Positions 43,029-53,143 are shown, counted from the first letter of the stretch. The stretch: DNA of 64,000 bases from Actinocrispum wychmicini (GCF_004345645.1 NZ_SLWS01000001.1:1119546-1183545), one strand, 5' to 3'. The notes: generated by a model not told the origin, from the sequence alone. Program-made: numbers and translations.

Positions 43029-43952
43029 TCACATCAGGGTGTCCTCGGAGTACCGCCACAGCCGCTCCGCGTTCTCCGGGTCGAGCGCGTACGTGGCCAC
43101 GCCGACACGCGTGCCGGGCTGGTTGGGTCCGGCTTCGTTGCAGTCCTCGAAGTACCTCCCGCTGACGCCGTTGAGCAGCGGAGACGCGGCCAGCAGCACG
43201 GACGTGGCCGCGCCCTGTTCCGGCGACTTCCAGAAGACGTCGGCGAACTGGGCCCGTAGCCGCTCGATGTCCGCGGGGTCGATGTGCCGCTGGAGGTTGG
43301 TCTGGATCGCACCCGGCATCAGGGCGTTCGCGACGATGCCGTCGTCCGCCCACCGCCTGGTCGCCTCGACCGCCAGCAGGACGTTCGCGGTCTTCGACTG
43401 GCCGTACGCCTGCCAAGGCTCGTACGGGCGGTTGGCGTAGTGGACGTCGTCGAACACCACAGGCGAACGCAGGTGTCCAGAGGAGCTGACGGACACGACG
43501 CGGGCGCCGTTCGCGGCGGCCAGCGCGGCGTGCAGGCCGGTGGTGAGGGTGAAGTGCCCGAAGTGGTTGGTGGCGAACTGCAGTTCCCAGCCCGCCGGCG
43601 TCCGGGTCTCCGGCGTGGCCATCACCCCGGCGTTGTTCACAAGAATGTGCAGCGGGCCGGTCCAGTCCTGGACGAAGGCCTTGACCGACGCCTGGTCGGC
43701 GAGGTCGAGCGCGGCGACAAGCACCCGGGTGTTGCCCGTGGTGGCGACGATGTCCTCGGCGGTCCGCTTGCCCGCGTCGACGTTGCGGACGGCCAGCGTG
43801 ACCTCGGCGCCCGCGCTCGCGAGCGCACGGGCGGTCTCGACGCCGATGCCGGACGCGGCGCCGGTGACGACGGAGCGCTTGCCGGAGAGGTCAACGCCAG
43901 CGATGACCTCAGCGGCTGTGGATTCCTGGGTGAACGAGGTGGTGACAGTCAT
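43029..43952 (-). CDS. short-chain dehydrogenase/reductase
   Basis: 307 residues from the ATG at 43952 ('MTVTTSFTQEST'); an upstream in-frame codon at 44012 would place the start inside the operator region and is rejected. Rossmann motif 'VVTGAASGIGVETARAL', 'NNAGVMATPE' and active site 'VSVSSSGHL ... YGQSKTANV' (Ser, YxxxK) are intact. It resembles the retinol-dehydrogenase-like SDR group. Divergent from a TetR gene with two shared palindromic operators. Confidence 0.9.
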   Translation of the reverse strand: MTVTTSFTQESTAAEVIAGVDLSGKRSVVTGAASGIGVETARALASAGAEVTLAVRNVDAGKRTAEDIVATTGNTRVLVAALDLADQASVKAFVQDWTGPLHILVNNAGVMATPETRTPAGWELQFATNHFGHFTLTTGLHAALAAANGARVVSVSSSGHLRSPVVFDDVHYANRPYEPWQAYGQSKTANVLLAVEATRRWADDGIVANALMPGAIQTNLQRHIDPADIERLRAQFADVFWKSPEQGAATSVLLAASPLLNGVSGRYFEDCNEAGPNQPGTRVGVATYALDPENAERLWRYSEDTLM

Positions 43953-43987
43953 GTCGTGGTCATTCCCTACAGCCGGTACGATGTAAA

Positions 43988-44032
43988 CGGAGGATCCTCC
44001 GCTAGGATCCAAGTTAACCGGAGGACCCTCCG
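43988..44032. promoter_or_regulatory. two tandem 14-bp palindromic operators between SDR and TetR
   Basis: CGGAGGATCCTCCG (43988-44001) is a perfect palindrome. CGGAGGACCCTCCG (44019-44032) is the same site with one central mismatch. Their centres are 31 bp apart, about three helical turns. They sit between divergent SDR and TetR genes and are the likely binding sites of that TetR protein. Confidence 0.85.
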
Positions 44033-44066
44033 TTTAGCAAGTGAGCCGCACCACGAAGGAGGACAC

Positions 44067-44639
44067 GTGTCGGCACCCAAACCGCTGCGCGCCGACGCCC
44101 AGCGCAACCGCGACCGTCTGGTGGAAGCGGCCGTGCGCGCGTTCTCCGAAGAAAACGCCGACGTGACACTCGAAGCGATCGCCAAGGCCGCGGGTGTCGG
44201 CATCGGCACGCTCTACCGCCACTTCCCGACCCGCGAAGCCCTCGTCGAAGCCGCGTACCGCAACGAGCTGGCGAAACTGTGCGACGTGGTCCCCGACCTC
44301 CTGCGCGCCAAACCCGCCGACGAAGCCCTGCGCACCTGGCTCGACCACTTCATCGACTACATGGCGACCAAGAAGGACATGGGCGACGCGCTCAAAGCCG
44401 TGATCGCCTCCGGCGGAAACCCGTTCGAACACAGCCGCGCCAAACTCGAAGGAGCCATCACCGCCCTGCTCACCGCGGCCGTCGAAGCCGGCAGCCTCCG
44501 CGCCGACGTGCAGCCGTGGGACGTGCTGGCCAGCGCGAGCGGGGTCTCCCTGGTGGTAGGCGAAACCGGCCAGCGAGAACTCGCCGGCCGGATGCTGGAT
44601 CTACTGATGGACGGACTCCGCTACCGTGCCGGGCGATGA
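44067..44639 (+). CDS. TetR family transcriptional regulator
   Basis: 190 residues. The GTG at 44067 follows AAGGAGG with ideal spacing; a longer upstream frame is antisense to the SDR and not used. The HTH is 'NRDRLVEAAVRAFSEENADV ... GVGIGTLYRHFPTREALVEA'. It is predicted to repress the divergent SDR gene and itself through the paired palindromes. Overlaps the next gene by 14 bp. Confidence 0.93.
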   Translation: MSAPKPLRADAQRNRDRLVEAAVRAFSEENADVTLEAIAKAAGVGIGTLYRHFPTREALVEAAYRNELAKLCDVVPDLLRAKPADEALRTWLDHFIDYMATKKDMGDALKAVIASGGNPFEHSRAKLEGAITALLTAAVEAGSLRADVQPWDVLASASGVSLVVGETGQRELAGRMLDLLMDGLRYRAGR

Positions 44640-45150
44640 GGCCCGTTTCCTTGTCCTGCACGACTACGGCATGGGCGGCGTGTGGTGGTGGATCCGCGCA
44701 CGGTCAGCGCGCCAGATCCGGGAGACGTTCGCCGAAGTGGAAGTCGTCACGGAGGCGGACGCGATCGAGTTGGCCGGCCAGTGGAACCTGGACGAAGTCG
44801 ACATCGACGCGCCGGTGATGCCGGCCGTGCTCACCGAGCTCCGTGCTCAACGGGAGGCCCAGCGCACCCATCCCGACTTCGCCGCACTGGCCGGCCGGAC
44901 CATCCTCTACCTGCGGATCCAATGGGACGGCGACGACCCGGCGGACTACCTGACGGAGGTCGGCAACGACGGTCGGCGACTCCGGCAGGTCGAGGTGTCA
45001 CCGGACGGAACCGAGCTGAAGACCGATCCTGACGACTGGGCGTTCAATCCACCCGCGGTGGATCTGTTCGACCCCGACCTGGTCGGCAAAGAGATCAGCC
45101 AGGAAGAGTTCGAGGCCGCGTGGCGGCGCGCCCGCCACGACGACACCTGA
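44626..45150 (+). CDS. hypothetical protein
   Basis: 174 residues, GTG start inside the end of the TetR gene, so probably co-transcribed with it. Soluble, acidic, Trp-rich at the N-terminus ('LHDYGMGGVWWWIRARSARQ'), with 'YLRIQWDGDDPADYLTEVG' in the middle. No membrane segment or known catalytic motif. Not recognised beyond being similar in style to conserved actinobacterial hypotheticals. The following 145 bp before trxA hold nothing I can support. Confidence 0.75.
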   Translation: MPGDEARFLVLHDYGMGGVWWWIRARSARQIRETFAEVEVVTEADAIELAGQWNLDEVDIDAPVMPAVLTELRAQREAQRTHPDFAALAGRTILYLRIQWDGDDPADYLTEVGNDGRRLRQVEVSPDGTELKTDPDDWAFNPPAVDLFDPDLVGKEISQEEFEAAWRRARHDDT

Positions 45151-45295
45151 CAAAGCCCGTCCGCCGAAAGGCGACCCGAAACTGTCAGACCCCCGCGCTA
45201 ACGTGGAAATTGGGGGACCCCCAGGCGGGGACGCCCGTCGCGGCGTGGCATGGCGGTCGGGGCGGGGAGCGGACGGGCAGTGGGGCCGTTGGGAG

Positions 45296-45625
45296 CTACC
45301 GGATGAGCAGGCCGAGGTGGGGTTCGAGTTCGCGGAGCAGGGCCGCTTTGGGGCGGGCGCCGACGATCTGGTGCACCACTTCGCCGTTCACGTAAAGGTT
45401 GAGTGTGGGCATCGCCATCACTCGCGCGTTGGCGGCGGTCTTCGGGCAGTTGTCGACGTCCACCTTCACGACTTCGAGGTCCGCTGCGTACTCAGCGGCG
45501 ATCTGGGCCAGGACGGGTTCGAGCATCCGGCACGGTGGGCACCAGGTCGCCCAGAAGTCGACGAGTACCGGCCGGTCGGCGTTCGCGATGTGGGCGGCGA
45601 ACGTCTCGTCAGTCAACGAGAGCAT
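45296..45625 (-). CDS. trxA: thioredoxin with CPPC active site
   Basis: 109 residues, standard thioredoxin size and fold: 'VLVDFWATWCPPCRMLEPVL' with Cys29 and Cys32, 'VVKVDVDNCPKTAANARV' and cis-Pro 'MAMPTLNLYVNGE'. The dipeptide between the cysteines is Pro-Pro instead of the usual Gly-Pro, which should alter redox potential. The MerR gene upstream overlaps it by 13 bp. It is distinct from a house-keeping trxA-trxB locus and probably redox-stress induced. Confidence 0.92.
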   Translation of the reverse strand: MLSLTDETFAAHIANADRPVLVDFWATWCPPCRMLEPVLAQIAAEYAADLEVVKVDVDNCPKTAANARVMAMPTLNLYVNGEVVHQIVGARPKAALLRELEPHLGLLIR

Positions 45626-45987
45626 GGGCGAGTCCTCTCCGGGACGGTGGCGAGTTGGGCGGCGAGCCGGTCGCGGATCTGGCTCAGCCGGGCGATGCCG
45701 TTGTCGAGTTCGGCCAGCTTTCGGCGGTACACGGCGATCGCGGCGGGGCACACGTCGCCCGCGGCGTGGCCGGCCCGCAGGCATTCCACGAACGGCCGGG
45801 TCTCCTCCAGGGCGAACCCGATGTCGAGCAGGGACCTGATCTCCTGCACGAGACGCAGGTCGCTCTCGTCGTACTCCCGGTGGCCGTTCGCGGCCCGCTT
45901 GGCCGCCAGCAGCCCCTGCGCCTCGTAGTACCGCAGGGAGCGGGGGCTGGTGCCGGCGCGTTTGGCCAGCTCTCCGATCCGCATCAT
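45613..45987 (-). CDS. MerR family transcriptional regulator of the thioredoxin gene
   Basis: 124 residues. The start is one of two adjacent ATG codons (45987 or 45984). The MerR winged helix is 'MRIGELAKRAGTSPRSLRYY ... GHREYDESDLRLVQEI', followed by a coiled-coil dimerisation helix. Two cysteines (in 'DVCPAA' and the C-terminal 'RPCSR') could sense thiol state, but no SoxR-type FeS cluster is present. Transcribed ahead of and overlapping trxA. Confidence 0.9.
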   Translation of the reverse strand: MMRIGELAKRAGTSPRSLRYYEAQGLLAAKRAANGHREYDESDLRLVQEIRSLLDIGFALEETRPFVECLRAGHAAGDVCPAAIAVYRRKLAELDNGIARLSQIRDRLAAQLATVPERTRPCSR

Positions 45988-46003
45988 GCCTTCGACGGTA
46001 TGC

Positions 46004-46021
46004 CTTGACACCGGCGTCAAG
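46004..46021. promoter_or_regulatory. 18-bp MerR-type dyad upstream of the MerR-trxA operon
   Basis: CTTGACACCGGCGTCAAG is palindromic except for one base pair. It lies 17 bp upstream of the MerR start and contains TTGAC on both strands. This is the usual operator style for MerR activators, and it also sits upstream of divergent tsaB. Confidence 0.7.
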
Positions 46022-46051
46022 TCCAGGAACACACCTCGTACGCTTGGTTGC

Positions 46052-46693
46052 GTGCTCGTACTCGCCCTGGACACGGCCACTCCCGCGGTCACCGCCGGTG
46101 TCGTCGAACTCGCCCCGCACGGTGCCGTGGAGACGCTGGCCAGCCGGGTGACGGTGGACGCGCGGGCGCACGGCGAGCTGCTGACCCCGCACACCCAGGA
46201 GGCCTTGGCTGAGGCCAACGTCACGTACGCGGATCTGGACGCGATCGTCTGCGGTTCCGGTCCTGGCCCGTTCACCGGGCTGCGGGCCGGGATGGTCACG
46301 GCCGGTGCGCTGGGTCAGGCGCTCGGCCGGCCCGTGTATCCGGTGTCGACGTTGGACGCGATCGCCGCGGAAGTGGTGGCGCACCGGTTGCTCGTGGTCA
46401 CCGACGCGCGGCGCAAGGAGGTCTACTGGGCTCGCTACGTGGACGGCCGTCGGGTGGACGGCCCGAACGTGGACAAGCCGGCTGCCGTGGACACCGATGT
46501 GGACATGATCGTGGGTGCCGAACTGCTCGCCGAGCCGGTCGCGGAGCCGCGCTATCCGAGCCCGGCCGGGTTGGTCCGGGCCGCGTCGGCGATGCTGCTC
46601 GGCGAGGTCGCGCCGCCTCCGCTGACCCCGTTGTACCTGCGTCGCCCGGACGCGGTGGAGCCCGGCGAACGCAAGCGGGTGAGCCGGGCATGA
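46052..46693 (+). CDS. tsaB: tRNA t6A biosynthesis protein TsaB
   Basis: 213 residues from GTG 46052. An ASKHA-fold scaffold protein that pairs with TsaD in threonylcarbamoyl transfer to A37 of ANN-reading tRNAs. Motifs: 'VLALDTATPAVTAGVV' and 'IVCGSGPGPFTGLRAGM'. A longer upstream frame is antisense to the MerR gene and not used. Its stop overlaps the rimI ATG by 4 bp. Confidence 0.94.
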   Translation: MLVLALDTATPAVTAGVVELAPHGAVETLASRVTVDARAHGELLTPHTQEALAEANVTYADLDAIVCGSGPGPFTGLRAGMVTAGALGQALGRPVYPVSTLDAIAAEVVAHRLLVVTDARRKEVYWARYVDGRRVDGPNVDKPAAVDTDVDMIVGAELLAEPVAEPRYPSPAGLVRAASAMLLGEVAPPPLTPLYLRRPDAVEPGERKRVSRA

Positions 46694-47154
46694 CCGTGCG
46701 GGTGCAGCCGCTGCGCCGCGAGGACCTCGGCCGATGTGCCGAGCTGGAGAAGGTGCTGTTCCCCGGCGAGGATCCGTGGAGCGAGCAGTCGTTCCGGTCC
46801 GAGCTGGCGGCCGGCGGCTACTACCTGGGCGCGTTCGCCGAGGACCTGCTTGTCGGTTACGCCGGGTTGGCGCTGCTCGGGCGGCCTGGCGCGTACGAGG
46901 CGGAAGTGCACACGATCGGTGTCGATCCGCGGTGGCAGGGCAAGGGTGTCGGCAAGGCGCTGCTCGAAGGTCTGCTGGCGCATGCGGATCAGGTGCACGC
47001 GCCGGTGTTCCTTGAGGTCCGTACCGACAACGCCGCCGCGATCGGCCTTTACGAGAAACACGGCTTCGAGCAGATCGGCATCCGCAGGCGCTACTACCGG
47101 CCGTCCGGCGCCGACGCGTACACGATGGCCCGGCCGAGGAGAACCAGTGACTGA
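46690..47154 (+). CDS. rimI: ribosomal protein alanine N-acetyltransferase RimI
   Basis: 154-residue GNAT acetyltransferase; family function is N-terminal acetylation of ribosomal protein S18. The acetyl-CoA loop is '[19 protein letters not shown]', and '[20 protein letters not shown]' is the RimI signature. ATGA overlap with tsaB and 8-bp overlap with tsaD place it in the standard actinobacterial tsaB-rimI-tsaD operon. Confidence 0.94.
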   Translation: MTVRVQPLRREDLGRCAELEKVLFPGEDPWSEQSFRSELAAGGYYLGAFAEDLLVGYAGLALLGRPGAYEAEVHTIGVDPRWQGKGVGKALLEGLLAHADQVHAPVFLEVRTDNAAAIGLYEKHGFEQIGIRRRYYRPSGADAYTMARPRRTSD

Positions 47155-48196
47155 CAAGATCGTTCTCGGCATCGAGAGCTCGTGTGACGAGACCGGCGTG
47201 GGCATCGTCCGGCTGGCCGGCGACGGGAGCATGGAGCTGCTCGCCGACGAGGTGGCGTCCAGTGTGGACCAACACGCCCGGTTCGGTGGCGTGGTGCCCG
47301 AGGTGGCCAGCCGCGCGCACCTGGAAGCCATGGTGCCCACCATGTCCCGCGCGCTCACCGCGTCCGGCATCGCACTGTCCGATGTGGACGCGATCGCGGT
47401 GACGTGCGGCCCCGGCCTGGCCGGCGCGCTGCTCGTCGGTGTCGCCGCGGCCAAGGCGTACGCCGCCGCGCTCGACGTCCCGCTGTACGGCGTGAACCAT
47501 CTGGCCGGGCACGTGGCCGCGGACACGTTGCAGCACGGGCCGTTGCCGGCGGAGTGCCTGGCGCTGCTGGTGTCCGGCGGGCACACACAGTTGCTGCGGA
47601 TCGAGGACCTGGCCGGCAAGATCACCGAGATCGGGTCGACCATCGACGACGCCGCGGGCGAGGCGTACGACAAGGTCGCCCGGATCATCGGCCTGCCGTA
47701 CCCGGGCGGCCCGCCGATCGACCGGGCCGCGGCGGACGGCGACCCCAAGGCCATCTCGTTCCCGCGTGGCCTGACCGGTCCACGGGACGCCAAGTTCGAC
47801 TTCTCGTTCTCCGGCCTGAAGACCGCGGTCGCCCGGTGGGTCGAGGCCCGCGAACGGGACGGCGACGCCATCTCTGTGCCGGACGTCTGCGCGTCGTTCC
47901 AGGAGGCCGTGGTGGACGTGTTGACGGCCAAGGCGGTCCGGGCGGCGACCGAGTTCGGCATCGGCACGTTGGTGGTCTCCGGCGGCGTGGCGGCGAACTC
48001 GCGGCTCAAGGCGCTGGCCGCGCAGCGGTGTGCCGACGCGGGTGTCGAGCTGCGTGTGCCACGGCCCCGGCTGTGCACGGACAACGGCGCGATGATCGCG
48101 GCCCTGGGGGCGCACCTGGTGGCCGCCGGGGTCCGGCCATCGGCCATGGACCTGCCCACCGACCCTGGCCTGCCGGTCGACACCGTCTTCGTGTGA
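47147..48196 (+). CDS. tsaD: tRNA N6-adenosine threonylcarbamoyltransferase TsaD
   Basis: 349 residues from GTG 47147. The catalytic subunit of t6A synthesis, transferring threonylcarbamoyl from the AMP intermediate to A37. Motifs: '[15 protein letters not shown]', metal-binding His residues in 'VNHLAGHV', '[11 protein letters not shown]', '[20 protein letters not shown]' and '[12 protein letters not shown]'. Last gene of the operon. Confidence 0.96.
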   Translation: MTDKIVLGIESSCDETGVGIVRLAGDGSMELLADEVASSVDQHARFGGVVPEVASRAHLEAMVPTMSRALTASGIALSDVDAIAVTCGPGLAGALLVGVAAAKAYAAALDVPLYGVNHLAGHVAADTLQHGPLPAECLALLVSGGHTQLLRIEDLAGKITEIGSTIDDAAGEAYDKVARIIGLPYPGGPPIDRAAADGDPKAISFPRGLTGPRDAKFDFSFSGLKTAVARWVEARERDGDAISVPDVCASFQEAVVDVLTAKAVRAATEFGIGTLVVSGGVAANSRLKALAAQRCADAGVELRVPRPRLCTDNGAMIAALGAHLVAAGVRPSAMDLPTDPGLPVDTVFV

Positions 48197-48298
48197 AAGA
48201 CCTACCAATTGGGCCGATTGGACGTAGGTTATTGACGGCAGGCGCGCCGAGTCGCAGAGTATGCCCTGACTTCGTCGCCTTCCCTTGGGGAGACCGCA

Positions 48299-50221
48299 AT
48301 GCGCCCTGCCCGTCTCCTGGCCATGGTGGCCGTCGCCAGCCTCGCGCTGGGCGCCGCCTCAGCCGTCGCCGAGCCACTCGGCAGCCAACGTCAACAGGCC
48401 TACACCGACGCCGGAATCGAGTTCGGCGTCCCCGCGAGCGTCCTGCTCGGGGTGTCCTATATGGAGTCCCGATGGGACGCCAACGCGGGCACGCCGAGCA
48501 CAGCGGCGGGCTACGGCCCGATGCATCTCACCGACGTGACCACCGCCAACGCCGGCGGCTCGAAGTTCGAGGCAGCCGGCGGGGACGCACGCGGTGACGA
48601 CGCCCGCCCGATGCTCGCCCCACCTGCGGCCGCCACTCCGGTCACGGCCGTCCCACAACTGCAAACCGTCGACCTCGCGGCCACGCTCACCGGCGCGGAC
48701 AAAGCCACACTGCGCGCCGACCCGGCGCAGAACATCCGTGGTGGCGCGGCCCTGCTCGCCAAGTACCAGAAGGACCTCGGCATCGCGAGCACCAACCCGG
48801 CCGACTGGTACGGCGCGGTCGCCCGCTACAGCGGCTCGGACGACTCGACGACCGCGGCGTCCTTCGCCGACGACGTCTTCTCGACCATCACACAGGGTGT
48901 CGACCGCGTCACCGACGACGGCCAGCACGTCACCCTGCAGCCGGCCGCGGTCCAGCCGAACACCGCCCAGCTGGGCAAACTCGGCCTGCGCGGGAACGCA
49001 CCCGGCGCCGAGTGCCCGGCGAACCTGGGCTGCGACTGGGTTCCCGCCGGATACGGGCAGTTCAAGAACACGTACGGCAACCACGACCTCGGCGACCGGC
49101 CGGCCAGCCAGAAGATCGACTACATCGTCATCCACGACACCGAGGGCCAGTGGGACGGCGTGCTCGACTCGATCAAGAAGATCGACAACCCGTCCAGCTG
49201 GCAGTACTCGATCCGGTCCAGCGACGGTCATGTCGCCCAGCACGTCCAGGCGAAGGACGTGGCCTGGCAGGCCGGCAACTGGTACGTGAACTCGAAGTCG
49301 ATCGGCATCGAGCACGAGGGCTTCGCCGCCGCCCAGGGCAAGTGGTACACCGAGTCGCTGTACCGCTCCTCGTCCCGGCTCGTTCGCTACCTGGCCGCGA
49401 AGTACCAGGTCCCGTTGAACCGCCAGCACATCATCGGCCACGACAACGTGCCCGGCATCACGCCGCCGCTGGTCCATCTGATGCACTGGGACCCGGGTCC
49501 CTACTGGGACTGGACGCACTACTTCGACCTGCTGGGCGCCCCGGTCCGGCCGACCGGCAACAGCTTCACCGGCATGGTCACCATCCGGCCCGACTACGAC
49601 ACCAACCAGCCGGCGTTCACCGGCTGCACGGTGTCCGGTGACGGCAAGCCGTGTGTGCCGCACGGATCGGGCTCGGTCATCCTGCACACCGAGCCGCGCC
49701 AGGACGCGCCGTTGCTCCTCGACGCCGGCCTGCATACGGACGGCGGTCCAACCACGATGGACGTCTCCGACCACGGCAGCCGGGTGGAGACCGGACAGCA
49801 GTACGCGGTGGCCGACCAGAGCGGCTCGTGGACGGCGATCTGGTACCTCGGCCAGAAGGGCTGGTTCTACAACCCGCACCACAGCGTGGGTCTCGGCGCG
49901 ATGGGGCTTGTGGTCACGCCGAAGCCGGGCAAGGCGACCATCCCGGTCTACGGCCGCGCGTACCCCGAGGCGAGCGCGTATCCAGCCGGTGTGCCTGTGC
50001 AGGCCTTGGCTCCGCTGCAGTACACGTTCGCCGCGGGCCAGCGGTACGTGCTCGGCGGCCCGGCGCCCGCGGAGTACTACTACGCGGTGACGTTCGACAC
50101 GCCCAGCCACACCGTGGTCAAGGGAACGACCAAGTACCTGGAGATCCAGTTCGGACACCGGGTGATGTTCGTCAACGCGGCGGACGTCAACATCTGGCCG
50201 TCGTTCCTCTGCGGCGCGTGA
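48299..50221 (+). CDS. secreted peptidoglycan hydrolase: lysozyme-like region plus N-acetylmuramoyl-L-alanine amidase
   Basis: 640 residues with a signal peptide (about 1-24). Residues ~35-75 look like a lytic-transglycosylase/lysozyme segment ('GVPASVLLGVSYMESRWDAN' with the catalytic-type Glu-Ser). Residues ~275-420 are an Amidase_2 domain: zinc ligands His in 'YIVIHDTEGQWD' and in 'MHWDPGPYWDW', with 'IGIEHEGF' and 'HIIGHDNVPG'. The C-terminal ~200 residues are beta-rich, possibly wall-binding. It cleaves the stem peptide from muramic acid. GGGGAGA precedes the ATG. Confidence 0.88.
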   Translation: MRPARLLAMVAVASLALGAASAVAEPLGSQRQQAYTDAGIEFGVPASVLLGVSYMESRWDANAGTPSTAAGYGPMHLTDVTTANAGGSKFEAAGGDARGDDARPMLAPPAAATPVTAVPQLQTVDLAATLTGADKATLRADPAQNIRGGAALLAKYQKDLGIASTNPADWYGAVARYSGSDDSTTAASFADDVFSTITQGVDRVTDDGQHVTLQPAAVQPNTAQLGKLGLRGNAPGAECPANLGCDWVPAGYGQFKNTYGNHDLGDRPASQKIDYIVIHDTEGQWDGVLDSIKKIDNPSSWQYSIRSSDGHVAQHVQAKDVAWQAGNWYVNSKSIGIEHEGFAAAQGKWYTESLYRSSSRLVRYLAAKYQVPLNRQHIIGHDNVPGITPPLVHLMHWDPGPYWDWTHYFDLLGAPVRPTGNSFTGMVTIRPDYDTNQPAFTGCTVSGDGKPCVPHGSGSVILHTEPRQDAPLLLDAGLHTDGGPTTMDVSDHGSRVETGQQYAVADQSGSWTAIWYLGQKGWFYNPHHSVGLGAMGLVVTPKPGKATIPVYGRAYPEASAYPAGVPVQALAPLQYTFAAGQRYVLGGPAPAEYYYAVTFDTPSHTVVKGTTKYLEIQFGHRVMFVNAADVNIWPSFLCGA

Positions 50222-50233
50222 CACGGATATGAC

Positions 50234-50266
50234 AACGGCCCCCCGGCGCAGCCGGGGGGCCGTTTC
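50234..50266 (+). terminator. terminator after the amidase gene
   Basis: AACGGCCCCCCGGC (50234-50247) and its exact complement (50251-50264) form a 14-bp stem with a 3-nt loop, followed by TTC. It can serve the convergent gene at 50278 as well. Confidence 0.85.
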
Positions 50267-50277
50267 GGTGCCCGCCG

Positions 50278-50907
50278 TCAGATGCCGGCGGCGCACCACT
50301 TCGAGCCGTGCTGGGACATGGACAGCGTGATGTTCTTGGTCTGGCTGCCCATCAGGACCTTGATGGCCGCGGCCGCGTAACTGCCCGACTCCCTGACGTC
50401 GACCAGCGTGGCCGTGGCCGAGGACGGCAGCTGGCCCATCGCGCTGGTCAGCTCCTTGGTCGCGTTCGAGTCGCAGGTCAGCCCGGAGATCTGGGACGTC
50501 GAGTGCGAGTTGATGATCGACACGGCGGTCTCCGCCAGCTCCCGCGCGGTGCCCGCCCCGCCGCCCGACGACCCGGAGCCGCCACCGCTGCTGCCCGTGC
50601 CCGTACCTGGCTTGGCGCCACCGCTGGCCTTGCCGCCACCCGGCAGGCCGCCGCTCGCCCCGGGGATGGCACCGCCGTCCGGTTTGCCGCTGTCCGCGGA
50701 CTTGCTGGAATCGTCCTTGCCGGACAGCACAAGCACCAACACCAACGCGATGACCGCGGCCGCGGCGACACCCGCGAGGGTGACTATGAGTGCTGTGTTG
50801 GACTTGCGGGGCGGCTGTGGAAAACCCGGTGGCGGATAGCCGCCCTGCTGCGGTGGGTATCCCTGCTGTTGCTGGTAGCCGTACTGTGGACCCTGTTGAT
50901 AGCTCAT
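50278..50907 (-). CDS. single-pass membrane protein with Gln/Tyr/Pro-rich head and Gly-rich linker
   Basis: 209 residues from the ATG at 50907. It has a cytoplasmic Gln/Tyr/Pro/Gly-rich head (about 1-35), one transmembrane helix (about 41-63), and a Gly/Ser-rich linker (about 70-120). It ends in an extracytoplasmic domain of about 85 residues with two cysteines ('SGLTCDSN' and 'GSKWCAAGI') that could form a disulfide. The end domain resembles DUF4878-like lipocalin/NTF2-type stalk domains. Function unknown; convergent with the amidase. Confidence 0.78.
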   Translation of the reverse strand: MSYQQGPQYGYQQQQGYPPQQGGYPPPGFPQPPRKSNTALIVTLAGVAAAAVIALVLVLVLSGKDDSSKSADSGKPDGGAIPGASGGLPGGGKASGGAKPGTGTGSSGGGSGSSGGGAGTARELAETAVSIINSHSTSQISGLTCDSNATKELTSAMGQLPSSATATLVDVRESGSYAAAAIKVLMGSQTKNITLSMSQHGSKWCAAGI

Positions 50908-51001
50908 GTGGACAATCCCCCAGCTGATCTTTGTCAGTGTGGCCGGAGTGTAGCCAGCGGGCCGGACGGCCGCAGGATTTCCGCGAGGCTGGTGGGGGTC
51001 G

Positions 51002-51036
51002 TTGAAGCGTTGGCACTCGCGTGGGTAGAGTGCTAG
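51002..51036 (+). promoter_or_regulatory. CIRCE (HrcA operator) and promoter of groES-groEL1
   Basis: TTGGCACTC (51010-51018), a 9-nt spacer and GAGTGCTAG (51028-51036) match the CIRCE consensus TTAGCACTC-N9-GAGTGCTAA with two changes. A promoter TTGAAG (51002-51007), 18 bp, TAGAGT (51026-51031) overlaps it, so HrcA binding would block transcription in the absence of heat stress. Confidence 0.92.
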
Positions 51037-51135
51037 TTGCACGGCACCAACACCGCCCCGACCCCCGCGACGGCGGGGTGGCAGGAGCCGCGTAGGTACC
51101 TGCCAACGCTTTCGACGACCGTGGAGGTCCCACCG

Positions 51136-51429
51136 GTGAGCGTGAACATCAAGCCGCTCGAGGACAAGATCGTTGTCCAGGCCAGCGAGGCCGAAGCCAC
51201 GACGGCTTCCGGTCTGGTGATCCCGGACACCGCCAAGGAGAAGCCCCAGGAGGGCAAGGTTCTGGCCGTCGGGCCGGGCCGGATCGACGACAACGGCAAC
51301 CGCGTCCCGCTGGACGTGAACGTCGGCGACGTCGTCATCTACTCCAAGTACGGCGGCACCGAGGTCAAGTACGACGGGGAGGAGTACCTGATCCTCTCCG
51401 CTCGCGACGTGCTGGCCGTCATCAACTGA
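51136..51429 (+). CDS. groES: co-chaperonin GroES (Cpn10)
   Basis: 97 residues from the GTG preceded by GGAGGT. The full cpn10 signature is present: '[20 protein letters not shown]', '[20 protein letters not shown]' and '[20 protein letters not shown]'. The mobile loop that contacts GroEL is included. An upstream open frame starts within the CIRCE-containing leader and is not used. First gene of groES-groEL1. Confidence 0.97.
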   Translation: MSVNIKPLEDKIVVQASEAEATTASGLVIPDTAKEKPQEGKVLAVGPGRIDDNGNRVPLDVNVGDVVIYSKYGGTEVKYDGEEYLILSARDVLAVIN

Positions 51430-51447
51430 CGCCTTCCTATCGCCAGA

Positions 51448-51487
51448 CGCCCCGGCGGCCCCTTTCCCGGGGCCATCGGGGCGTTTG
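51448..51487 (+). promoter_or_regulatory. terminator-like hairpin between groES and groEL1
   Basis: A two-part stem (CGCCCCG and GGCCCC pairing with GGGGCC and CGGGGCG, 51448-51483) followed by TTTGTC lies in the 77-bp gap. It could reduce groEL1 read-through or define an mRNA cleavage site. Confidence 0.6.
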
Positions 51488-51506
51488 TCATACAGAGAGG
51501 TTGTAA

Positions 51507-53126
<1,620 letters not shown>

Positions 53127-53143
53127 GCCGTCTCGACCTGAAG

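Noticed and set aside
43284..44066. Long N-terminal extension of the TetR gene at 44067
   Set aside because: The extension is antisense to the SDR gene and crosses the operators; AAGGAGG and TetR homology place the start at 44067.
45296..48208. 970-codon minus-strand frame covering tsaB-rimI-tsaD antisense
   Set aside because: Only its last ~109 codons are real (thioredoxin). The rest is antisense to conserved t6A genes and has no protein-like features.
48359..51133. 924-codon minus-strand frame across the amidase gene
   Set aside because: Antisense shadow of the amidase gene. It does not coincide in frame with the genuine 50278-50907 gene.
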